Source: an uncultured Saprospiraceae bacterium (GTDB lineage: Bacteria; Bacteroidota; Bacteroidia; Chitinophagales; Saprospiraceae). Taken from it: a stretch of DNA of 33,953 nt. Numbering within the stretch: the stretch's first letter is position 1; the number at the start of each line of letters is the position of its first letter. The stretch spans positions 1 through 33,953 of the forward strand of contig CALDYJ010000192.1 of NCBI GenBank assembly GCA_937941095.1. Direction: 5' to 3'. Shown one piece after another: positions 19,185 to 26,865 of the stretch. The translations under genes and the position numbers were made by a program. The notes below the pieces were generated by a model that made no database searches, was not told the origin of the DNA, and saw nothing but the letters and a program-made list of their open reading frames with translations.

Positions 19185-19952
19185 TTAGTTCACTTCCTTA
19201 AACACAATTTTATATTTCTTGTCAGTGTATTCTTTCAAACTATGGCCCTCAGGAATTCCTCCTTCCCTATCCGTACGGAATCGGAACTGTTTGATGGATT
19301 TACCTTCTTTGTTATAGACATTGGCAAGCACAATTTTATTTTTTATTACTCCCTTGGATGTATTAATTTTTCTTTTTCCTAGTAGTTCATTAGATTCTAC
19401 TAGCTGAGGTCTCGGAGCTGGATTACATGTTGAATCAGATTGAAACTCTAAGGTCAATCTTGCATTTGAAGCAGTTGTTACATCAGTAGTATGCACAAAA
19501 ACGGTAGCTGTATTATCAAGGCAATGACAATACAAAAGAGTTCCATTTTTAAAATAACAAACTTGCCCATCGCATTTTTCCACTTTGAATACATCAGCAT
19601 AAACATAAGTTATTGCCGGAATGCCTGTCAACTCTAAGCCGTCATTTTGAATGAAGGCTTCACCATTGGTTTTAAATTTGAATCCAAACTTTTTTGTTGC
19701 ATTTGATTCGTTGCTTAGTGAGACTTCAACCAAATTGGTTTGTTCAATTTGAAATTCAATGTAACCGTTATCGTCAGCTTTAATTTTATTTAAAGTGATT
19801 TTGTCAGGGTATACTGTCCCCCAAGAAATCAAGCTACTCCCATTTATTATGGTCAACTGATCATTGGTGCATTTAGAATCATAATACTGCAATGCAGAAA
19901 ATGCATTGGTATAAAACAATCCTATCATGAGTAAACTATAGAAATATTTCAT
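19185..19952 (-). CDS. Exported protein of unknown function
   Basis: 255 residues with a clear signal peptide (MKYFYSLLMIGLFYTNAFS). The mature part has six or so cysteines, including a cluster CYFKNGTLLYCHCLD, consistent with a disulfide-stabilised extracellular or periplasmic domain. The sequence is beta-like (KITLNKIKADDNGYIEFQIE; TVFVHTTDVTTASNARLTLE), with a basic C-terminal region of about 60 residues. No T9SS tail and no family recognised. It lies 9 bases after the S74 fibre gene and 10 bases before the barrel gene, so it belongs to the same transcription unit. Confidence 0.8.
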   Translation of the reverse strand: MKYFYSLLMIGLFYTNAFSALQYYDSKCTNDQLTIINGSSLISWGTVYPDKITLNKIKADDNGYIEFQIEQTNLVEVSLSNESNATKKFGFKFKTNGEAFIQNDGLELTGIPAITYVYADVFKVEKCDGQVCYFKNGTLLYCHCLDNTATVFVHTTDVTTASNARLTLEFQSDSTCNPAPRPQLVESNELLGKRKINTSKGVIKNKIVLANVYNKEGKSIKQFRFRTDREGGIPEGHSLKEYTDKKYKIVFKEVN

Positions 19953-19961
19953 ACTTTATAT

Positions 19962-21308
19962 TTATTGTTTCTTAAGTAATGCTACTTCCTTTTGAAGCGA
20001 TTGGACTGCTTTTTTCAACTCAGTCATTTCCTCTTTATGAGTTACTTTTAAAGCATCAATCTCAATTTGTTGTTCTTTTATAGCTTGTGTTAAAATTGGA
20101 ATAATGTCAATGTAATTGATGGTACTAAAAGGAGCTACCTTTTCCACTTTCTCTTTCACCTCATAATCAGAATCTGCTGGTATTTCAAAATTGTTCTCAC
20201 TTTCTAAACCAATTGAATTAGCATCTTCATTCACAATAGGCCTTCTTCCCTTTTCAATTTCTGTGATTACTTCGAAGTTATTTACCTTAGAAACTAGGTC
20301 GGGAAGTATTTTTTCTAATTCTCCAGCAAGAAAACCAAACCTTTCTTTGTCAGGATCATTTCCATGACCTTTTTCTTTTTTGAAGTTGTAAGATTTAGGA
20401 GCTAAGTTTTGAATGATTCCTAAAGCATCATTAATTGGCTTGATGTTTTCTTTCAAAGATTCATCTGATGTACAAGTTAGTTCACCATCAATGCAAACAT
20501 TTCCTACAAACTGTCCAGCAAATCCAGTTCCTCCATTTATGTCAGCATAAATTCCAATTCTTTCTGTGTCACCGACTCCTTTGACGTCGATGTAGGTTCC
20601 ATAACTAGTCCCAGTTTCTCCTTGTGCAGCAGTACCTTTTGAGTTTATGTAGATATAATCACCATAACTGTCAGCGTTCCCCTCATGATCAAGTCTAGAA
20701 TAGTTTACGTAATTTTTAAAATTATTTGCCGTAAGGTTATCTTGAATCCAAGTATGGTTTCCATAGGCTGATCTACTATTTGTCTTACGAATAATTCTAG
20801 TATAATGTCCATATGCATTAGCTTGAAAAGGCAAAATATAAGTGTATGAACCATAAGCATGGGCACTTACAGAAGTAGATTGGTTATGTAAATAATTGTA
20901 AACACCGTATTTTTTTCCATTTCCGAACCTAATGATGTTGTACACCCCAATTCCTCTTGCTGCATAATTGCTTCCGTAGGCATGGACATCATTTTGTAGA
21001 CCAGTCCAAGTTTTAGTAGAAGAAACATTACCAGTAACCGTATTGTGTATGCCATATTTATTACCTGTTCCTTCATTATAATTACTTACGACCAAGCCAT
21101 ATTTTTGAGCTGTTCCCGCATCTTTATTGTTTTGAATTCGCATCGTGTAATCCCACTCATTGTTAGCCACTAACAATTTGCAGGGATAATTATTTGTCTG
21201 ATGGATTCCTACTCTTTGATCTTCTTTCACAATAACTTGTGCGCTACAAAAATCCCAATAAAGAAGAATAATTATTGTTATAAATATTGTTTGAAATTTA
21301 ATTTGCAT
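19962..21308 (-). CDS. Exported fibre-like protein with S74 intramolecular chaperone domain
   Basis: 448 residues. A signal peptide (QIKFQTIFITIIILLYWDF, then CSAQ) is followed by about 230 residues of short beta repeats built around YG pairs (AYGSYTYILPFQANAYGHYT; SYGDYIYINSKG), which fits a trimeric fibre or beta-helix. Residues about 278 to 385 match the peptidase S74 chaperone domain: TSDESLKENIKPI, then NFKKEKGH and FGFLAGELEKILPDLV. The Ser-Lys pair of self-cleaving S74 domains (SDESLK) is kept. Residues about 411 to 448 form a coiled coil. S74 domains help tail spikes and similar fibres trimerise and then cut themselves off. No phage genes surround it. It is the first gene of the nine-gene run, so it is probably made early and with the RHS proteins. 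Confidence 0.9.
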   Translation of the reverse strand: MQIKFQTIFITIIILLYWDFCSAQVIVKEDQRVGIHQTNNYPCKLLVANNEWDYTMRIQNNKDAGTAQKYGLVVSNYNEGTGNKYGIHNTVTGNVSSTKTWTGLQNDVHAYGSNYAARGIGVYNIIRFGNGKKYGVYNYLHNQSTSVSAHAYGSYTYILPFQANAYGHYTRIIRKTNSRSAYGNHTWIQDNLTANNFKNYVNYSRLDHEGNADSYGDYIYINSKGTAAQGETGTSYGTYIDVKGVGDTERIGIYADINGGTGFAGQFVGNVCIDGELTCTSDESLKENIKPINDALGIIQNLAPKSYNFKKEKGHGNDPDKERFGFLAGELEKILPDLVSKVNNFEVITEIEKGRRPIVNEDANSIGLESENNFEIPADSDYEVKEKVEKVAPFSTINYIDIIPILTQAIKEQQIEIDALKVTHKEEMTELKKAVQSLQKEVALLKKQ

Positions 21309-21536
21309 AAGGCTTGATTTTAAATGCTAATTTGTTTTAACTGCAGTAATTTTATTTACCACATCAATTTAGAATCAAAATCTAGGCTTAGCTACTTATT
21401 ATTAATACGTGATTGGAAACAATTAATAAGTGCAAAAAGAATAGAAATAAAAAAGAAACGCACCTTACCATTTCTGGAAAGATGCTTTTATAAATTACTG
21501 TTTACTTTACTTTATTTCATAAAGAATCTTAAAGAT
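21309..21536. other. Intergenic region before the nine-gene run
   Basis: A 228-base AT-rich gap. It should contain the promoter of the S74-to-RHS operon (minus strand), but I found no exact Bacteroidota TAnnTTTG element at a suitable distance. The right end holds the hairpin noted at 21524. Confidence 0.5.
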
Positions 21537-21538
21537 TC
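21524..21538 (-). terminator. Short hairpin at the stop of the cysteine-rich lipoprotein gene
   Basis: A perfect GAATCT / AGATTC inverted repeat with a 3-base loop overlaps the stop codon of the gene ending at 21537. On the minus strand it is followed by TTTATG rather than a long T run, so it is at best a weak terminator. Confidence 0.3.
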
Positions 21539-22373
21539 AATGACAATTATTTGGCACCCACCAAGTCTCGGATATACAATTTCCTACAAATCTTGCTCTA
21601 TAAGATATCACATTATTTTCATCGCAATCAGTAAAACTCATTTCGTAAGGAGAGCCTCCTGGTACTAAAGTAAATGGGCCTCCATCTATTGCAATATATT
21701 TTTCAACATCATCTTCACAACCATGATGATCGAACAATCTGAATGTCAATGTGCAACAAGCATTACCATTTTCATCCGTACTCATATTATAACCCAGACC
21801 AACTGCAACGCCATCACAATCTTCGCATGGATCAGGCTCACAGCTACCACAGCCATCAGCACATGATAGTTCAAAACTTGTGCAAAGAGATTCTGAAGAA
21901 CACTTTTCTCCATTTGATTCAAATGAAACTGTAAACTTATAAGTTTCACCACAGTTAATTCTGATAGCATTCATATTAGGCCAATTAACTGGGTTACCAT
22001 TTTGCTGAACGCTTATCATACCGGGAGAATTAGCTCCAATGGTTGAAGAAAAAGTAAACCCTCCTTTATTAATTTGATCCTCAGTCATTTGAAAATCAAT
22101 AACAATATCAGTTACCTCGCAATTGATTCCTGCATCTTGAGCAATCCCTAAAAACATAGCCTCCACTTCAGAACCGCTTAAGTAAACAGCACATCCAATC
22201 CCAGTATATTCTTCTACACATGGTAACTCAATGGGACAAGTAGATCCAATTTTAAACAAAGGAGAGGTTTCAGTTTGAATGCTTTCAAAATCTTGATCAG
22301 CTAAATGTGAACAAGAATAAGTAAAAACCAAAGACATTATAAGTAGACTAAATAATTGAAAGTAACACTTCAT
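21537..22373 (-). CDS. Cysteine-rich putative lipoprotein
   Basis: 278 residues from the ATG at 22373. The frame extends to 22442, but this ATG opens a lipoprotein-style signal (YFQLFSLLIMSLVFTYSC, with Cys about residue 21), although the residues before the Cys (TYS) are not the strict lipobox. The mature chain is strikingly rich in cysteine, notably the stretch around residues 180 to 205 (CADGCGSCEPDPCEDCDG), and acidic. The second half repeats a beta-sandwich-like pattern, with phrases such as GPFTLVPGGSPYEMSFTDC and ISYRARFVGNC that resemble Ig or FN3-like modules of Bacteroidota surface proteins. It stands upstream of the S74 operon on the same strand, separated by 228 bases, so it may be a separate unit. 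Function unknown. Confidence 0.8.
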   Translation of the reverse strand: MKCYFQLFSLLIMSLVFTYSCSHLADQDFESIQTETSPLFKIGSTCPIELPCVEEYTGIGCAVYLSGSEVEAMFLGIAQDAGINCEVTDIVIDFQMTEDQINKGGFTFSSTIGANSPGMISVQQNGNPVNWPNMNAIRINCGETYKFTVSFESNGEKCSSESLCTSFELSCADGCGSCEPDPCEDCDGVAVGLGYNMSTDENGNACCTLTFRLFDHHGCEDDVEKYIAIDGGPFTLVPGGSPYEMSFTDCDENNVISYRARFVGNCISETWWVPNNCH

Positions 22374-22495
22374 GATATAGGTTTTATTATTAAGAGATAA
22401 TTCAACCTTATATAGTGCCACATATGAAATCGTGACCTCCAATTTAATAAATGATGAAACTTTATTTCCTCACGATTAATAATTCCATATGATAG

Positions 22496-22530
22496 AAAAA
22501 AAATTGAGCTTATGCAAATTTACTACTCAA
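22496..22530 (-). terminator. Candidate intrinsic terminator after the T9SS-tail gene
   Basis: On the minus strand, just past the stop at 22535, TTGAG and CTCAA can pair (with one extra T-G pair) around a loop of about 15 bases, and the second arm is followed by eight T residues. The stem is short and AT-rich, so strength is uncertain. Confidence 0.4.
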
Positions 22531-22534
22531 GCAA

Positions 22535-23263
22535 TCAAATCTTTACTAGCTTAAGAGAAGTTTCTTTAAAGAAATCTGATATTTTAACAACATATACACC
22601 AGATGGAAAGGTTTCTATATTTATTTTGAAAGCTTCTTCTGGCAATAAATCCTCTTCTATAAAATAAGTAGTAAGCACGCTTCCTTCCACATCAAATATT
22701 TCAATTTGAAGACTTCCCTTTATTGGCCTTGTACTAATATTCTTCAAATTCACTTCAAAATTACCAGGATTCGGAAATAAAGAAATATTTTTTTCGAAAG
22801 AAATAAAGTCAAAAGCAACTCCACATTCTTCCAACATATACAAATCTTGGTATCTCATGGTATTAATCCCCGGTGCAATCTTTCCTTTTACAGTTTCATT
22901 TTCGATTTTTAAAAAACTGAGCGCACAATCTACCAGCGTAAAACCAAAGGCATGTTCATTCAATGCAATTATGTATTCATCTCCATCTTGAAGCTCATTA
23001 AAAAAAAGTGTAGAAAAACCATTTTTAATAATGATCTCATCTTGATTCAAGTCGCCATAAATTACTTGTTCAACCTTTACCTTTTTATTGCCATCAGTTA
23101 AAATTTCTTTGACACTTCCTCTGACTATGAGATTATAATATACATCACCATTAGAGTTGGCAATGCTTTCACAAAATGAAGAAGGTAGAATGCAGGAACA
23201 TGCAAAATTAAATGTTGGAAATAATATTGATGCAAAAAATATGAACGGTATGGCTTTTTTCAT
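22535..23263 (-). CDS. Secreted protein with NTR/TIMP-like start and T9SS type A sorting tail
   Basis: 242 residues. After a signal peptide (KKAIPFIFFASILFPTFNFA) the mature protein starts CSCILPSSFCESI and continues to VRGSVKEIL, the pattern of NTR/TIMP-like domains in which an N-terminal cysteine pair is tucked against a small beta-barrel. Residues about 160 to 242 form a C-terminal sorting domain of type IX secretion: ISLFPNPGNFEVNLKN, IEIFDVEGSVL, FPSGVYVVKI and a final KLVKI. Proteins with this tail are exported across the outer membrane and are usually anchored to the cell surface or released, with the tail removed. This shows the organism has a T9SS, none of whose parts are in the window. 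The NTR assignment is by cysteine pattern only. Confidence 0.88.
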   Translation of the reverse strand: MKKAIPFIFFASILFPTFNFACSCILPSSFCESIANSNGDVYYNLIVRGSVKEILTDGNKKVKVEQVIYGDLNQDEIIIKNGFSTLFFNELQDGDEYIIALNEHAFGFTLVDCALSFLKIENETVKGKIAPGINTMRYQDLYMLEECGVAFDFISFEKNISLFPNPGNFEVNLKNISTRPIKGSLQIEIFDVEGSVLTTYFIEEDLLPEEAFKINIETFPSGVYVVKISDFFKETSLKLVKI

Positions 23264-23344
23264 GATACTTATTGTTTATAAGTATATAGACCATGCGAGT
23301 GAGAATAAAGGTTGGGTAATTTTAAAAATAAAATTACACGCTAT

Positions 23345-23575
23345 TTAGTAAGACTCCAGCATTTTTTGTTCTTTAGTTTTGTGCTTGATTAAATTACTTT
23401 TTAACTCACTTGGTGTCAATATATTTGACACTTCTAAACTGGATTCATAGCTTTGTGAACTACTGTCACCTAAGGTAATTTCATCAGAATCATCTGATTT
23501 CGTTAAGGAACTAAAGGCAATGTTAAAGAAACAAAAGGCAATTATTACAATCTTAGAGAATTTAAGGCTAAACAT
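23345..23575 (-). CDS. Short secreted peptide, unknown
   Basis: 76 residues. Residues 1 to about 23 form a good signal peptide (KFSKIVIIAFCFFNIAFSS); the rest is polar and serine-rich (DSDEITLGDSSSQSYESSLE), followed by a lysine-rich tail ending KMLESY. No family recognised. It lies 62 bases beyond the stop of addA and 81 bases before the T9SS-tail gene, all on the minus strand. The convincing signal peptide is the main argument that it is real. Confidence 0.5.
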   Translation of the reverse strand: MFSLKFSKIVIIAFCFFNIAFSSLTKSDDSDEITLGDSSSQSYESSLEVSNILTPSELKSNLIKHKTKEQKMLESY

Positions 23576-23637
23576 CTTTGCGTATTCAATTGGGTTTCGA
23601 AATATCTTATAGGGCCCTAATTAAATACTGGCATATT

Positions 23638-26600
23638 TTAAGCCAAGATTGTAGAATCAACTATTTCTAGCCAAAGTCCTTCAAACACGAAATAGAGTCC
23701 TTTGTGGAGAACCTTCTTTTTAAATGATTTTTCTAAAACTTTTTCATAAATTTTCAATTGCCCTGAATACTCTAATGCTTTTGCTGAACTAGCCTTTTGG
23801 GAGGCTTCTTTCATACTAAACGTTTTATGATCTATAATGATCAAGCCATCCTCCAATTCTAAAAGCATGTCTACATAGCCTTGTATGTAATGACCATTTT
23901 CATTAAAATGTTGAATTGGCAACTCTTTATAAATTTTGAATTCTCCATATTTTTCTTTCAACCAAACATGTAAGCTAATAATCGAATCAGCTAACCAATT
24001 AACATCAATCAAGGCTGTAAATTCATACTCTACTAAGTAGGAATCAATGGTTTCCATCAGAAGTTTTTTTGACATTCCTGATTGGTAAAATGCTATTAAG
24101 TCATGAATCACATTTCCAAAATCAGCTTCGTTAATCCCTTTGCGATCAACAAATCTTCTTTCATGAATTGAAATATGATCCTTCACATCAGCATGCTCTA
24201 ATTTTGGAGCACTAGACGGATTTAGTTTTAGATATTCATGTGTTTTTTCTACATGTGATGTTTGAAAGTAATTTCGATAAGCATCCGAAAGGTAAGAAGC
24301 AAAAACAAAGTCGCCTAATATATCCTGGCTTTCTGTTGATACTCTTATTGCCTTACTATCCCAAACCAAATGAGAATCATGAATTCCAGGTGTATATTTT
24401 TTTAGATCATGGACTAATTCAGGATTAACAAGAGTTGGAATATTACTATTTCCTTTTATGCTGCATAGGAAAAGATAATCTCGTGCTCTAGTAACAGCAA
24501 CATAAAACAAACGTTTCTCTTCTTCCAAAACTTCTACTTCACTGCTGTTCTTCATTTTACTTTTGCTCACGATTTCATCAAAAGCTGTAAAATTGCCTGA
24601 ACTAAATGGACGAATAAAGAGTCTCAAATTTCTATTGTTTAAAGGTTGATTGACATTTAGTTTTTCCGCAGCTGTTGCATTTACATCAAAAAATCTATCT
24701 CGCGGTTTAAAGTCCAAATCCCACAAAAACACTAATGGCCATTCTAAACCTTTACTTTGGTGATAGGTCATGATTTGCACAGCATTACCTGTTTGCTTAC
24801 CTTTCTTGTCTTCTCCGGTATCCCAAAGATCTTGCATAAAATTTAAAAAACCTGCTATTGATGAAGCAGTATCCAATCTTCTACATGTTTTTTGATATTC
24901 TTGAGCATGCAATATAAATGCATCTATGTTTGATAATCGCTGATTTAAATTCCCCCAAGAAGCAAACAATTCTTCTATTCCTAATTCCGCTCTTATAATT
25001 TCAATCGCATGAACTGGAGAAAAATCATGAAACTTCTTTCTTAAACTATTTATAGAATTAATGTAATTTTCCTCTAATCCCCATTGCCAAGTATGCTCTA
25101 CTTTCAACCTCCCTTTGACCATTGCTTCTTGATCTCCATTGTATGTACTGTATAATAATACTTCTGCTTTGGCTAAGGCGTCAGAAGGTAAAATCAACAA
25201 TTTCAGTAAAGCTGATATAAAAATAATTTCTGCTTCAAAGACCAAACCACTACCTGAAGCTGAAACTGGGATTCCCGCATTTGTAAATTCGTTTGCCATT
25301 CCTTGCACAGCCTTATTTGACCTACATAATATGGCAACATCCCCAAAATTAGCTTTACGATAAACGGCTTTTTCTTTGTCAAAAACTAGTAGGTTTTCTT
25401 CCATTAGAGTATGTAAACTCATGGCAAGAGAACTAGCATTATCTTTTTTATTTGTGCGTCCCGATCTATTAAAATCCCAAAAATTAATGGCTGTGCCCAA
25501 TTCTTGTTCTTTTTCTTTTACTCTATCAGTGTGCTTAAAAGGTGCCTGCTTTAAAACAATTTGCTCCTTTTTCATTTTCTCAAAAGCTGGTAAAAAGACA
25601 GCATTCGAAAAATTAATCAAGCTAGCCCGAGACCTATAAGATTCTGTCAGTTGTGAAGTTTTAAGCCCTTTCAAATTATCAACAACTGATTGCATTAAAA
25701 TTGGATCGGCTCCTCTAAAAGCATAGATGCTTTGTTTTGGATCTCCTACCCAAATATTGTCTTTGATGATCTTGGTCAATCTCAAAAAAATGGACAATTG
25801 CAATGGACTAACATCCTGGAATTCATCTACAACGACCAAAGCATAATTTTGAGCAATGTCTTTCCAAACACTTTCATTAAACCTGATCAAATCATGTAAC
25901 TTGGTTTCTTGATCTGTAAAATCTAATAGCCCTCTTTCATCTTTATAGACCTTGTAACTATTTAAAACTTCCTTTGCATAAGCAAAACAATTGCTTATGT
26001 ATGAGGCATAATCTTTTCTAAATTGTTCATTATCGAACAAACATCCTACTTCATCTTCAACTGCTTGTTTGAAACCTCCGCTAAACTTTTTATTAAATTC
26101 AGATTTAAAAGCCGAGGCTTTTAAATTAAATGGCGCTAAATTTTTGAAGTCTTGCCAAATAAAATTTCCTGATTTTATATCCTTATAAATGTTTTGCAAA
26201 TCTTCCAGTCCGCCTTTTGCAGTAGGATTATTAATTTTATCATAATCTATATTTTCAAACCCTTCTTCCAGCAGCTTTAAAATGTCTCCGATATGCTTTT
26301 CATTTTTTTTAATTGGTCCTTTATAAAGACCTAGAAATTCATCTATAGAATCTTTAGCATAAGTTTCCATATCATCCTTAGACAAATCATTTGCTCTTAA
26401 TTTTGAAATTATCTTTTCAATGTGATTTATGTAAGGTGCAACTTTAATATCAAATCCATTACGATCTGATTGATACATTTTGTATGAAAGTTCAATAAAG
26501 TTTTCATCTGTGACTGTTCCTAAAATCTCTCTAATAAATACTTTTTGATCATTTTCATCTAGGGTTTCTAAGACAGGTGAAGTACCTGCCTGAAAAGCAT

Positions 26601-26865
26601 ATCTTTTCAAGAGTTTTAGGCAAACAGCATTAATGGTCCCAATCAAGGCTTCATTCATCATATTAGCCTCCTTTGTATAACCAGCTTCAATCAGCTTTTC
26701 CCGAATTCTTCCTTTAAGTTCGTTTGCTGCTTTAATGGTAAAGGTGGTCGCTATTAACTGATCAGGCCTAATTGTCCCAGACTTTATTCTTTTTAGAATC
26801 TCTTCTGTAATGCAAAAGGTTTTACCTGAGCCCGCTGATGCAGAAATAATACTTAATTCATTCAT
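23638..26865 (-). CDS. addA: AddA-type helicase-nuclease (UvrD/Rep superfamily with PD-(D/E)XK domain)
   Basis: 1075 residues. Superfamily 1A helicase motifs appear in order: Walker A (SASAGSGKTF, residues 8 to 17), VVVDEFQDVSP (about 343 to 353), VGDPKQSIYAFRGAD, LTESYRSR, YHQSKGLEWPLVFLWDLD, and YVAVTRARDYLFLCS. The C-terminal region carries a RecB-family nuclease: FGNVIHDLIAFY (about 918), then GYVDMLLELEDGLIIIDHKT (about 997 to 1016) with the Asp and DHK catalytic residues. AddA forms a complex with AddB that resects double-strand breaks for RecA-dependent repair. Its ATG overlaps the addB stop as ATGA, so the two subunits are translationally coupled. All catalytic motifs look intact. Length is slightly below that of Firmicute AddA (about 1200 residues). 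Confidence 0.95.
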   Translation of the reverse strand: MNELSIISASAGSGKTFCITEEILKRIKSGTIRPDQLIATTFTIKAANELKGRIREKLIEAGYTKEANMMNEALIGTINAVCLKLLKRYAFQAGTSPVLETLDENDQKVFIREILGTVTDENFIELSYKMYQSDRNGFDIKVAPYINHIEKIISKLRANDLSKDDMETYAKDSIDEFLGLYKGPIKKNEKHIGDILKLLEEGFENIDYDKINNPTAKGGLEDLQNIYKDIKSGNFIWQDFKNLAPFNLKASAFKSEFNKKFSGGFKQAVEDEVGCLFDNEQFRKDYASYISNCFAYAKEVLNSYKVYKDERGLLDFTDQETKLHDLIRFNESVWKDIAQNYALVVVDEFQDVSPLQLSIFLRLTKIIKDNIWVGDPKQSIYAFRGADPILMQSVVDNLKGLKTSQLTESYRSRASLINFSNAVFLPAFEKMKKEQIVLKQAPFKHTDRVKEKEQELGTAINFWDFNRSGRTNKKDNASSLAMSLHTLMEENLLVFDKEKAVYRKANFGDVAILCRSNKAVQGMANEFTNAGIPVSASGSGLVFEAEIIFISALLKLLILPSDALAKAEVLLYSTYNGDQEAMVKGRLKVEHTWQWGLEENYINSINSLRKKFHDFSPVHAIEIIRAELGIEELFASWGNLNQRLSNIDAFILHAQEYQKTCRRLDTASSIAGFLNFMQDLWDTGEDKKGKQTGNAVQIMTYHQSKGLEWPLVFLWDLDFKPRDRFFDVNATAAEKLNVNQPLNNRNLRLFIRPFSSGNFTAFDEIVSKSKMKNSSEVEVLEEEKRLFYVAVTRARDYLFLCSIKGNSNIPTLVNPELVHDLKKYTPGIHDSHLVWDSKAIRVSTESQDILGDFVFASYLSDAYRNYFQTSHVEKTHEYLKLNPSSAPKLEHADVKDHISIHERRFVDRKGINEADFGNVIHDLIAFYQSGMSKKLLMETIDSYLVEYEFTALIDVNWLADSIISLHVWLKEKYGEFKIYKELPIQHFNENGHYIQGYVDMLLELEDGLIIIDHKTFSMKEASQKASSAKALEYSGQLKIYEKVLEKSFKKKVLHKGLYFVFEGLWLEIVDSTILA

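Noticed and set aside
19962-21308. Prophage tail-fibre interpretation of the S74 gene
   Set aside because: It has a signal peptide and is followed by exported non-phage genes; no phage structural or integrase gene is in the window.
22515-22522. TAAATTTG on the minus strand, matching the Bacteroidota -7 element
   Set aside because: The only upstream TTTG is about 13 bases away instead of about 19 to 20, and the AT-rich background makes chance matches likely.
23610-23619. Palindrome TAGGGCCCTA between addA and the small secreted gene
   Set aside because: Ten bases with no loop and no T run; neither a terminator nor a convincing operator.
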